The notes beneath the pieces are model-generated. The model saw nothing but the letters and a program-made list of their open reading frames with translations, searched no databases and was not told the origin of the DNA. 7,207 nucleotides of DNA, from contig JAUZPS010000242.1 of the NCBI GenBank assembly GCA_030705945.1, positions 1 through 7,207 of the forward strand, given 5' to 3'. Each line of letters starts with the position of its first letter. The first letter of the stretch is position 1. A program made the position numbers and the translations under genes. Below are positions 1 through 6,004 of the stretch, piece after piece. Source of the DNA: Bacillota bacterium. Lineage in GTDB: Bacteria; Bacillota; Clostridia; Acetivibrionales; DSM-2933.

Positions 1-834
1 GGGGCAAGAGAAATCGGTTTTATGTATGGGCAGTACAAGAGGCTAAGGAACGACTTTACCGGTGTTCTGACAGGTAAAGGTTTAACATGGGGTGGATCTT
101 TGGCAAGAACCGAGGCTACAGGATATGGCCTTTGCTACTTTATGGATGAAGCTCTCAAAGCAAAGGGTAAGTCATTTAAAGGGGCTATTGTTGTAGTATC
201 AGGTTCAGGAAACGTTGCAATATACGCGACTGAGAAGGTACACCAGTTAGGTGGCAAGGTTGTAGCATTAAGTGATTCTAACGGATATATTTATGATGCT
301 GAAGGCATTAAATTAGATACAGTGAAGAGAATTAAAGAGGTTGAAAGAAAGAGAATTAGTGAATACACAAAATACCATCCGAATGCAAAATATGTTGAAG
401 GCTGCTCAGGGATTTGGACAGTTAAGTGCGATATTGCGCTTCCAAGCGCTACACAAAATGAAATTGATAAAAAATCGGCTGAAACATTGGTTGCAAACGG
501 ATGTTATGCAGTAGGTGAAGGCGCCAATATGCCTTCAACACCTGAAGCGATTGAAGTATTTCTTAAGAATAAAATCGTTTTTGGTCCTGCAAAAGCGGCA
601 AACGCCGGTGGTGTTGCTACATCTGCTCTTGAAATGTGCCAGAACAGCATGAGATACTCTTGGACTTTCGATGAGGTTGATGCTAAACTAAAAGATATAA
701 TGACTAACATTTACAAGAATGCGAGCGCAGCAGCTAAAGAATATGGATATGAAGATAATCTGGTTGTTGGCGCGAATATAGCTGGTTTCATAAAAGTTGC
801 AAATGCTATGTATGCGCAAGGCGTTGCATACTAA
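1..834 (+). CDS. gdhA: NADP-type glutamate dehydrogenase, C-terminal part
   Basis: Partial gene: the frame is open from base 1 and only the last 277 residues are present, against roughly 445-450 for the family. The enzyme reductively aminates 2-oxoglutarate with ammonium to give glutamate in the cytoplasm. Visible motifs are REIGFMYGQYKRL at the start of the fragment, then GGSLARTEATGYG, the Rossmann dinucleotide loop GSGNVA (fragment residues 68-73), and SDSNGYI after the second strand. The Ser in that last motif, where NAD enzymes usually carry an acidic residue, suggests NADP(H) use. CDIALPSATQNEID, AVGEGANMPSTPEA and GPAKAANAGGVATSALEM follow in the expected order. The family usually has ALPCATQNE, so the Cys-to-Ser change is a mild oddity. 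A strong hairpin follows the stop codon. Family assignment is secure; cofactor preference is inferred. Confidence 0.96.
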   Translation, partial: GAREIGFMYGQYKRLRNDFTGVLTGKGLTWGGSLARTEATGYGLCYFMDEALKAKGKSFKGAIVVVSGSGNVAIYATEKVHQLGGKVVALSDSNGYIYDAEGIKLDTVKRIKEVERKRISEYTKYHPNAKYVEGCSGIWTVKCDIALPSATQNEIDKKSAETLVANGCYAVGEGANMPSTPEAIEVFLKNKIVFGPAKAANAGGVATSALEMCQNSMRYSWTFDEVDAKLKDIMTNIYKNASAAAKEYGYEDNLVVGANIAGFIKVANAMYAQGVAY

Positions 835-854
835 AAAAAATCCAATTAAATAAA

Positions 855-890
855 TATAAAATCCTCTCATAATTACGAGAGGATTTTATA
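855..890 (+). terminator. gdhA terminator hairpin
   Basis: A perfect 14-bp stem (855-868 with 877-890) closes an 8-base loop, 20 bases after the gdhA stop. The 3' arm contains four T residues and ends in an AT-rich stretch, and the 5' arm carries the matching A-run, so it fits an intrinsic terminator that may work in both directions. Confidence 0.85.
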
Positions 891-952
891 TTGCATAAGT
901 ATTGTAATCTTTTTAATGCAGCTTATATAATAAATTTGTAGGAAAGAAAAAC

Positions 953-994
953 TTGAAAATAATTATTTTCAAATAATTATATCTTTGATATAAT
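953..994 (+). promoter_or_regulatory. glnA promoter with overlapping palindrome
   Basis: TATAAT at 989-994 is preceded by TGA, making a perfect extended -10 (TGATATAAT). With a 17-base spacer the -35 would be TTTTCA at 966-971, four of six consensus bases. This -35 lies inside a 20-bp perfect palindrome at 953-972: TTGAAAAT, AATT, ATTTTCAA. Start of transcription is inferred at about 1001, giving a leader of about 100 bases before glnA. The palindrome could be a repressor or activator site. It does not fit the TnrA/GlnR consensus of Bacillus. Confidence 0.65.
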
Positions 995-1032
995 CATTTG
1001 GTAGAAAGAAAGATTAAATTTATTATAGAAAG

Positions 1033-1087
1033 AATATGAGCAAAGAGGTTCATGTATCTTTATACTGGGTTTATTCTTTGTCATATT
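1033..1087 (+). promoter_or_regulatory. glnA 5' leader hairpin
   Basis: Bases 1033-1039 and 1041-1046 pair with 1081-1087 and 1075-1080, giving a 13-bp stem broken only by a bulged G at 1040. An alternative 7-bp hairpin (1073-1079 with 1093-1099) uses the same 3' arm bases and would cover the region directly before the glnA ATG. The two cannot form together, which suggests control of translation. There is no T-tract, so it is not an ordinary attenuator. The twin hexaloops known for ANTAR targets are not evident. Confidence 0.45.
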
Positions 1088-1100
1088 TGGGTAAAGAATT

Positions 1101-2435
1101 ATGACTAAATATACAGAGGAAGATGTTTTGAAGCTAGCTTCGGAAAATGAGGTAAAATTTATAAATCTTCAATTTTCTGATATATTTGGGGTTTCCAAAA
1201 ATATTTCGATTACTGTAGAAAATCTAGATAGAGCTCTTGACGGAAAATGTATGTTTGACGGTTCTTCAATTGACGGATTTGTAAGAATAGAAGAATCAGA
1301 TATGTATCTTCATCCTGACCCAGGTAGCTTTTTAATATTTCCATGGAACAGCAATAATGGAAAAACTGCAAGATTGGTTTGTGATGTTGTAAAGCATAAT
1401 GGGGATGTTTTTGAAGGCGATCCACGTTATATATTGAAGAAAGTCTTAAAAAAATTCAATAATTTAGGATATGACTGTGTTAATGTCGGTCCAGAATGTG
1501 AATTTTTTCTATTTAAAACTGACGAAAAAGGTGAGCCAAAAACTATTACTCAGGACAAAGGCGGTTATTTTGATCTAAGTCCGGTAGATCTTGGCGAAAA
1601 TGCTCGTCGTGATATGTGTCACATACTTGAGAAAATGGGGTTTGAAATAGAAGCAGCCCATCATGAAAGCGCGCCAGGTCAGCATGAAATTGATTTTAAA
1701 TATACTGACGGGCTTGCTATCGCAGATTGCATACAAACATTCAAGCAGGTTGTTAAGACGGTAGCATATCGAAACGGTCTCTATGCAACGTTCATCCCTA
1801 AACCTATTACCGGAGTGAGCGGTTCAGGCATGCACACTAATCTTTCAATATTTAAGAATGGAAAAAATATTTTTCATAGTGATTGCGATTCTCAGCAACT
1901 AAGCCCTGAAGCTTACTGGTTTATCGGTGGGTTAATTAAATATTCTCGTGATATTTCTGCAATTACAAATCCTCTTGTCAACTCGTATAAGCGCCTAGTC
2001 CCAGGTCATGAGGCTCCCATGTACGTTGCATGGTCTGCAATGAACAGAAGTACAATGATTAGGATTCCTCCAACAAGAGGAGATTCAACCAGAATAGAAC
2101 TCAGATCTCCTGATCCCGCATGCAACCCCTATCTTGCTCTGGCGTTAATTCTTAATGCCGGACTAGAAGGCATAGTAAACAAGATTGATCCACCTGAGCC
2201 ATGTGAAAGAAATCTTTACAGCTTGTCTGATACTCAAATAACAGAATTGGGGTTGGAAAAGCTTCCAGAGAGTTTGATTGAAGCAATAAATTGTATGAAA
2301 AACAGTAAAATGGTTAGGGAGGTCCTTGAAGAACATATTTTTGAAAAGTACATCGAAGCCAAAACCTATGAATGGTATGATTATAAAAAGGTGGTTACGC
2401 AATGGGAGTTCGACCAGTATCTTGGTAAGTACTAA
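1101..2435 (+). CDS. glnA: Type I glutamine synthetase
   Basis: Makes glutamine from glutamate, ammonium and ATP as a cytoplasmic dodecamer. The 444 residues equal the length of Bacillus subtilis GlnA and lack the extra segment of the longer adenylylated GSI-beta enzymes. Motifs in order: FDGSSIDGF (52-60), ECE with metal ligands E132 and E134, HHESAPGQHEIDF (187-199, E189 and E196), GSGMHTNLS (241-249, H245), the glutamate flap region NSYKRLVPGHEAP (294-306, E304) and RGDSTRIELRSPDP (326-339). R62, G302 and E304, positions tied to feedback inhibition in Bacillus GS, are all kept, so feedback inhibition is likely. The flap has His where many relatives have Tyr (GHEAP). The ATG has only a weak, A-rich ribosome binding site (GGGTAAAG), in keeping with translational control by the leader. 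It lies downstream of gdhA but behind its own promoter. Confidence 0.98.
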   Translation: MTKYTEEDVLKLASENEVKFINLQFSDIFGVSKNISITVENLDRALDGKCMFDGSSIDGFVRIEESDMYLHPDPGSFLIFPWNSNNGKTARLVCDVVKHNGDVFEGDPRYILKKVLKKFNNLGYDCVNVGPECEFFLFKTDEKGEPKTITQDKGGYFDLSPVDLGENARRDMCHILEKMGFEIEAAHHESAPGQHEIDFKYTDGLAIADCIQTFKQVVKTVAYRNGLYATFIPKPITGVSGSGMHTNLSIFKNGKNIFHSDCDSQQLSPEAYWFIGGLIKYSRDISAITNPLVNSYKRLVPGHEAPMYVAWSAMNRSTMIRIPPTRGDSTRIELRSPDPACNPYLALALILNAGLEGIVNKIDPPEPCERNLYSLSDTQITELGLEKLPESLIEAINCMKNSKMVREVLEEHIFEKYIEAKTYEWYDYKKVVTQWEFDQYLGKY

Positions 2436-2447
2436 TGATTGATAAAT

Positions 2448-2486
2448 GAATTAAATAAATGTCATGTAATGACATTTATTTAATTC
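2448..2486. terminator. Long perfect stem-loop after glnA
   Basis: An 18-bp perfect stem (2448-2465 with 2469-2486) has a loop of only three bases, GTA, and starts 12 bases after the glnA stop. It is AT-rich and no clean T-run follows. A terminator is the likeliest role, working on either strand, but an mRNA-stabilising hairpin or a protein site is possible. Confidence 0.65.
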
Positions 2487-2555
2487 TATGTATATGCTAT
2501 TTTACAATTTTATGCGTATATTTTCAGCAACGGAGTTGGAAATATATGCCCCAAT

Positions 2556-2562
2556 GGAGGGG
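2556..2562 (+). promoter_or_regulatory. Ribosome binding site of the Cys-rich small gene
   Basis: GGAGGGG lies six bases before the ATG at 2569. It decides the start: the upstream in-frame ATG at 2488 directly follows the hairpin and has no such site. Confidence 0.75.
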
Positions 2563-2568
2563 ACTTAT

Positions 2569-2721
2569 ATGTATTGTGAAAAAGACTGCTATTTTTGCAA
2601 ATATCTTTGCTTTTTTTTAGATGAAAGCAGAAATGACTTCTATTGTACTATTTCCGGAAAGTGTTACAAAAATACATTTAAAGAAGAGTGTAGTAATTTT
2701 GTTTTAGAATTGGAAGAATGA
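2569..2721 (+). CDS. Cysteine-rich small protein, unknown function
   Basis: A 50-residue protein that I do not recognise. It has seven cysteines, at positions 3, 7, 10, 14, 26, 32 and 41. The first four have spacing C-x3-C-x2-C-x3-C, and the remaining three are wider apart. There is no signal peptide or membrane segment; the stretch around residues 12-17 is only briefly hydrophobic. The pattern suggests metal binding (zinc or an iron-sulfur cluster), but that is inference. The start was chosen by the strong GGAGGGG site; the frame can be extended to 2488, adding 27 residues without support. It lies between glnA and the ANTAR regulator, behind the glnA stem-loop. A weak TATATT at 2516-2521 could serve as its -10. 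Confidence 0.7.
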   Translation: MYCEKDCYFCKYLCFFLDESRNDFYCTISGKCYKNTFKEECSNFVLELEE

Positions 2722-2965
2722 TGAACTGAGAGGCGCTATGAAACTGTTATCTTAACTATATTAATAGGTTTATATCAGTTTCAACGCTTAACGCAATTTA
2801 TATTATAAATCTAGACATAATAATGATTTTGCATTATAAATGTAATTAAGATATAATTATTTTAAGAGTTTGTAAAGTTAAAAATGCTTTTATGCTGGTA
2901 TTTGCGTTTTCAATTACCTATGCTTGAGAGCACTTTTATTTTGTTTAACTGAGATTTTTTAGCTT

Positions 2966-3070
2966 TATATAAAAAGCAATTAATCTTTTACATTTGCCTA
3001 TCACAAAATAACGTTAAAGCGTTCGTTATTTTGCTCCGTCAAATGTAAGATTAATAGTGCTTTTTATATA
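2966..3070. repeat. Compound hairpin, left outer element
   Basis: Arms 2966-2996 and 3040-3070 pair in blocks of 13, 9 and 7 bp (29 bp in all), interrupted by two 2-base bulges (2988-2989 and 3056-3057). Inside, a second perfect 10-bp stem (3004-3013 with 3024-3033) encloses a 10-base loop. The structure resembles a miniature inverted-repeat element or a structured RNA. It abuts the left copy of the inverted repeat pair. Confidence 0.75.
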
Positions 3071-3072
3071 GG

Positions 3073-3135
3073 TAGTATCAGAAAAATAACTGGTCGTTTC
3101 AAAAACTTGATATAATGGGCTTTCATCATCTAAAC
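3073..3135 (+). repeat. Inverted repeat pair, left copy
   Basis: Matches the reverse complement of 4071-4138. The core 3088-3135 agrees with 4071-4118 at 43 of 48 positions, including an unbroken 18-base block starting AACTGGTCG. The outer block TAGTATCA (3073-3080) also matches 4131-4138; the short A-rich stretch between the two blocks differs in length. Confidence 0.9.
3108..3116 (+). promoter_or_regulatory. Extended -10 promoter of the ANTAR regulator gene
   Basis: TGATATAAT is a perfect extended -10, the same nine bases as at the glnA promoter. No good -35 exists at 17 bases (AACTGG). Transcription would start near 3123 and give a leader of about 115 bases. The element lies inside the left repeat copy. 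The right copy has TGATATAAA at the same place. Confidence 0.55.
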
Positions 3136-3227
3136 TTTACTTACTGATCGTGAAGAGAATATATTTTCGGTATTTATAATTAATTAAGAAAGAAAGCTTT
3201 TATTACGTTTGGGAATATAGCAGAATT

Positions 3228-3233
3228 AGGTGA
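3228..3233 (+). promoter_or_regulatory. Ribosome binding site of the ANTAR regulator gene
   Basis: AGGTGA lies five bases before the ATG at 3239, favouring this start over the in-frame GTG at 3230, which falls inside the site itself. Confidence 0.75.
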
Positions 3234-3238
3234 GTAAT

Positions 3239-3814
3239 ATGAATACAACAAAAATCTTGCTAGCTATGAGTAGTGATTCCTCAATATCCAAATTAAGAGA
3301 AATTCTATCAGAAAATGGACATGTTGTATTTGAACAAGCAAAGGATGGACATGAAACTCTTAGAAAAATAGGATCACTTAAGCCTGATTTAACAATACTT
3401 GAGTATGATATGCCTCTATTAAATGGGTATGAAATATCTCGGATAGCCTTAGAAAGTAAACAGTGTTATATAATTTTAATGGTCACCGAAGTCCAAAAAA
3501 GTATTGTCGAGTCTATGAATTCTGAACCTGAATTTGTAGCGATGATAAAACCAATAAATAGGGCGCATCTAATAAATACAGTTGATTTAATGATAAAGAA
3601 TATGTTTAAGATTAGGAAGTTGGAACAAGAACTAGAAGAACTAAAGCAAACTATGAATATTAGAAAAGATCTTGAAAAAGCAAAGGGGTTACTCATGAGT
3701 CATTTTAATCTAACTGAAGCAGAAGCATTTAAGAGAATTCAAAAGCAAAGTATGGATAAAGGAATCCCGATGAAAGAAATTGCCAAAGCAATTATTCTGA
3801 CATATGATGTATGA
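3239..3814 (+). CDS. Pseudo-receiver ANTAR-domain regulator (putative antiterminator)
   Basis: A 191-residue cytoplasmic regulator. Residues 1-122 form a CheY-like receiver fold, 123-140 a short coiled coil (KLEQELEELKQ), and 141-191 an ANTAR RNA-binding domain with the typical KAKGLLM, LTEAEAFKRIQKQSM and KEIAKAI. ANTAR proteins bind paired hexaloop hairpins in leaders and prevent termination. In solventogenic clostridia such a regulator is encoded next to glnA, so nitrogen control is the best inference. The receiver is degenerate. The acidic pair after strand 1 is replaced by M10-S11, and the phospho-acceptor Asp is E55 in ILEYDMPLLNG; T83 and K104 remain. It may therefore be always active, or switched by a ligand or partner as in AmiR-type proteins. 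No terminator follows directly; the first forward one is about 400 bases downstream. The family is certain, the target is inferred. Confidence 0.93.
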   Translation: MNTTKILLAMSSDSSISKLREILSENGHVVFEQAKDGHETLRKIGSLKPDLTILEYDMPLLNGYEISRIALESKQCYIILMVTEVQKSIVESMNSEPEFVAMIKPINRAHLINTVDLMIKNMFKIRKLEQELEELKQTMNIRKDLEKAKGLLMSHFNLTEAEAFKRIQKQSMDKGIPMKEIAKAIILTYDV

Positions 3815-3849
3815 ATATGCGCTTTAGCTACGTATAGTATTTAATTTTA

Positions 3850-4070
3850 TTAGTTTGTAAATTTTATATATAATAATAATTGTATGTGACAAATGCGCGC
3901 GAGCATTTCATCAATAGATTTAGTAATTTTCTCACCAAGGCTGCCAAGGTCATTACAGCTTTCTCTGACTGCCTTAACACCCTCAACCAATGGCTGTCCT
4001 ACTTTTTCGCCAAGCTTAGTCCTCAATTGAACTACGGAATTAAGGGCTTTTCAAAAAATTTCTTGTTCAA
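3850..4070 (-). pseudogene. Frameshifted gene remnant, unknown family
   Basis: On the minus strand a TTG at 4070 opens a frame reading NKKFFEKPLIP that ends at TAG (4034-4032). One base of frame change there joins it to VVQLRTKLGEKVGQPLVEG and on through a charged, probably helical stretch to about 3895. The frame then runs through AT-rich DNA to a TAA at 3852-3850. The split reads naturally as one damaged coding sequence. There is no ATG start and no clear ribosome binding site. The right inverted-repeat copy lies directly upstream, as if supplying its promoter. I do not recognise the family; a small structural or coiled-coil protein is possible. The plus-strand frame over the same bases looks like its shadow. 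Confidence 0.45.
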
Positions 4071-4138
4071 GTTTATATGACGAAAACCCTTTATATCAAA
4101 TTTTTGAAACGACCAGTTGCTAAGTTTTTTTGATACTA
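4071..4138 (-). repeat. Inverted repeat pair, right copy
   Basis: Reverse complement of 3073-3135, about 1 kb away in the opposite orientation. In the minus-strand sense it contains TGATATAAA, a promoter-like sequence directed into the gene remnant. Differences from the left copy are single bases in the 48-bp core and a longer spacer (4119-4130). Confidence 0.9.
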
Positions 4139-4188
4139 TATATTTTGCAATAAACATTTTACATACTTTTTTATATTGCAAAATATAT
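4138..4188. repeat. Right outer hairpin
   Basis: A perfect 15-bp stem (4138-4152 with 4174-4188) encloses a 21-base loop, directly outside the right repeat copy. Its position mirrors the compound hairpin at 2966-3070, but the sequence is not clearly the same. Confidence 0.75.
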
Positions 4189-4219
4189 GGAAAAAAGAAA
4201 ATTATGATTTTTAGAAAAG

Positions 4220-4256
4220 GGAAACTCCTTGAATTCAGGGGGTTTCCATTTTTTTT
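4220..4256 (+). terminator. Rho-independent terminator
   Basis: A stem of 11 pairs (4220-4230 with 4237-4247, two of them G-T) with a GAATTC loop is followed by eight T residues at 4249-4256. It is the first forward terminator after the ANTAR gene and would insulate the germination operon from upstream transcription. Confidence 0.85.
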
Positions 4257-4415
4257 AAGGGTAGAAATATAATGATGAACGTAAAATAATGGGCTTAATT
4301 ATTTCATCATTTATTATCCCATTTTTATTTCTTTTACGCTGAAATATGAGAGACCACCTTAAAAATGATATAAACCCAAATTATAACATAAAACGCTGAT
4401 TTAAATATTAATATA

Positions 4416-4444
4416 GTATACCTTGCATAACTAAAAGCATTTAT
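4416..4444 (+). promoter_or_regulatory. Possible sporulation sigma G-type promoter
   Basis: GTATA at 4416-4420 fits a sigma-G -35. After 17 bases, CATTTAT (4438-4444) partly fits the CATnnTA -10. Start would be near 4451, about 20 bases before the ATG. Germinant receptor operons are known to be sigma-G dependent in spore formers. The -10 match is imperfect. Confidence 0.3.
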
Positions 4445-4459
4445 GTAAAAAATGTAATT

Positions 4460-4465
4460 GGTGAT
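4460..4465 (+). promoter_or_regulatory. Ribosome binding site of the GerA-family gene
   Basis: GGTGAT four bases before the ATG at 4470 favours that start over the in-frame TTG at 4458, which overlaps the site. Confidence 0.6.
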
Positions 4466-4469
4466 TAAT

Positions 4470-5990
4470 ATGGAGAACAAATTTATTAATGAGTTACTGA
4501 ATGTTAATGAGACCTTTTTAAAAAATAAAATAGGCGAAAGCTTCGATACAAAATACCGGCATTTCAAAATACCGGCTTATAATAATGCGGAAGCTGTCAT
4601 TGTATATATCAGTGGTATGATTGATGCCAGGGTAATTGACGAGACCATTCTGGAAGCTTTGATGAAGTATTCAAAGCTGCCTCAGGGCAAATTGCAGGTC
4701 ACAGGTTCAGAGCGGATATCAATGCTGATGGAGCAAGGTGTTTTCACGACAGCGTTAAAAGAAACCAGGCAGTGGGAAGAAATCTGCGATGCTATTATGG
4801 AAGGCGATACAATTCTTTTTATTGATCAGTGTCCAAGCGCATTGATTCTTACAACAAGAAAATATGAAGGACGCGCTGTCAACGAGCCAAGCATTGAGAG
4901 TGAAATAAAAGGGCCGAGGGATGGTTTTGTTGAAAACATCCAAACCAACGCAGCGCTCATCCGCAGAAGAATTAAAGACTACAGTTTGCGCTTCGATAAT
5001 ATGAAAATCGGAGAAAGGACAAAAACCGTTGTTTCAGTCGCATACGTTGAAAGCCTTGTTGATGAAGCACTACTCAACGAAGTAAAAAGCAGGCTGAAAA
5101 AAATAAATGTGGATGGAATAATTGCTAGCGAATATATCGAGGATCTTATAGAAGATTCTGTATTTTCTTTGTTTCCTAAAATGACCAATACAGAAAGGCC
5201 GGATAAGGCATGCGCGGCGCTTTTGGAAGGACGAGTTGCGATTTTAGTAGATAATACCCCTTTCGTGCTTATAGTCCCGGCTGTCTTTTGGCAATTTCTG
5301 ATGAGCAGCGGAGACTATTATGAGAAATTCTATTTGGCTACCTTTTTAAGGTGGGTGAGGATCTTTGCCATGTTTTTAAGTATTTCAGCATCATCATTAT
5401 ATGTATTGTTAACTTCATTCCACCAGGAAATGCTTCCTACCGCGCTGGCGTTGAAAATTGCGGCAGGCAGGAATGGAGTGCCCTTTCCTTCCGTGATGGA
5501 GGCAGCAGTAATGGAGATTATTCTGGAAATCATGAAGGAAGCAGGACTTAGGCTGCCAAAGCCTATCGGACAGACTGTAAGTATTGTAGGTACTCTTGTC
5601 ATAGGGCAAGCCGCAGTATCAGCAGGCTTGGTAGGCCAATTTTTGCTTATCGTAATTGCTGTAGCAGCTATTTCTTCATATGCCATACCTTCTTATACAA
5701 TGAGTAATGCATTAAGGCTGGTTAGATTCCCGATATTGGCGCTAACAGCTTTTTTTGGCCTTTTAGGCTACCTGGCAAGTATCATTGTTTTACTATTGCA
5801 TCTGATGTCACTGCGTTCTTTTGGAACTCCATACCTTTCGCCAGTGATACCATTTGATAAAAGTGGCAATAAAGATGTCTTTATCCGCGCGCCATGGTGG
5901 AAGATGCTCAATAGGCCCAAATTTGTGAGGGCGAAAGACAGCGTAAGGCAAGCATCAGGCTTAAAACCCAAGACACCGTCTAAAAAATAA
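4470..5990 (+). CDS. Spore germinant receptor A subunit, GerA family
   Basis: A 506-residue membrane subunit of a germinant receptor. In spores it sits in the inner membrane with B and C subunits and takes part in sensing nutrients and starting germination. The hydrophilic N-terminal domain (about 1-245) contains IKGPRDGFVENI near 146-157 and MKIGERTKTVVSVAYVE near 178-194, both typical of the family. The C-terminal half has hydrophobic stretches near 256-277, 291-316, 376-408 and 416-446, joined by the conserved HQEMLPTALALKIAAGR region. It ends in a short basic tail. Length is normal. The next gene starts 14 bases after the stop, so the two are one operon. Expression late in the forespore is expected. 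The A, B or K subtype cannot be told from this sequence. Confidence 0.96.
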   Translation: MENKFINELLNVNETFLKNKIGESFDTKYRHFKIPAYNNAEAVIVYISGMIDARVIDETILEALMKYSKLPQGKLQVTGSERISMLMEQGVFTTALKETRQWEEICDAIMEGDTILFIDQCPSALILTTRKYEGRAVNEPSIESEIKGPRDGFVENIQTNAALIRRRIKDYSLRFDNMKIGERTKTVVSVAYVESLVDEALLNEVKSRLKKINVDGIIASEYIEDLIEDSVFSLFPKMTNTERPDKACAALLEGRVAILVDNTPFVLIVPAVFWQFLMSSGDYYEKFYLATFLRWVRIFAMFLSISASSLYVLLTSFHQEMLPTALALKIAAGRNGVPFPSVMEAAVMEIILEIMKEAGLRLPKPIGQTVSIVGTLVIGQAAVSAGLVGQFLLIVIAVAAISSYAIPSYTMSNALRLVRFPILALTAFFGLLGYLASIIVLLLHLMSLRSFGTPYLSPVIPFDKSGNKDVFIRAPWWKMLNRPKFVRAKDSVRQASGLKPKTPSKK

Positions 5991-6004
5991 AAAAGGAAGA
6001 TATT

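Larger units (their letters stand above)
2722..3238. other. Intergenic region before the ANTAR regulator gene
   Basis: I see no gene on either strand in about 500 bases. A weak stem (2740-2746 with 2776-2782) follows the small gene. A promoter-like pair TTGCAT (2829-2834) and TATAAT (2852-2857), 17 bases apart, has no gene directly after it. The second half holds a compound hairpin and a repeat with an extended -10, listed separately, then an AT-rich leader of about 110 bases. Confidence 0.6.
3815..4469. other. Intergenic region between regulator and germination operon
   Basis: About 650 bases without an intact gene. It holds a broken minus-strand remnant, the right copy of the inverted repeat with its hairpin, a forward terminator, and an AT-rich promoter region for the germination genes; these are listed separately. 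At 4271-4338 two stems interleave (4271-4279 with 4303-4311, and 4280-4293 with 4318-4338 with bulges). They are either alternatives or a pseudoknot. Confidence 0.6.

Noticed and set aside
953..972. TnrA/GlnR-type operator
   Set aside because: The palindrome does not fit the TGTnAn7TnACA pattern.
1001..1100. T-box or classic ANTAR double-hexaloop leader before glnA
   Set aside because: There is no T-box sequence and no terminator T-run. No hairpin with a six-base loop carrying A at 1 and G at 4 could be found by eye.
2488..2568. Longer N-terminus of the Cys-rich small protein from ATG 2488
   Set aside because: The start directly follows the glnA stem-loop without a ribosome binding site, whereas GGAGGGG precedes the ATG at 2569.
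2966..3070. CRISPR-like array or insertion sequence
   Set aside because: The unit is a single hairpin pair, without regular direct repeats and without a transposase gene in the window.
3880..4080. 66-codon plus-strand frame starting ATG TAT GTG
   Set aside because: It has no ribosome binding site and overlaps a minus-strand remnant that reads better as protein. It also runs into the right repeat copy, so it looks like a shadow.
5330..5686. 118-codon minus-strand frame inside the GerA-family gene
   Set aside because: It lies fully antisense to a clear GerA-family gene, with no start signals and no recognisable domain.
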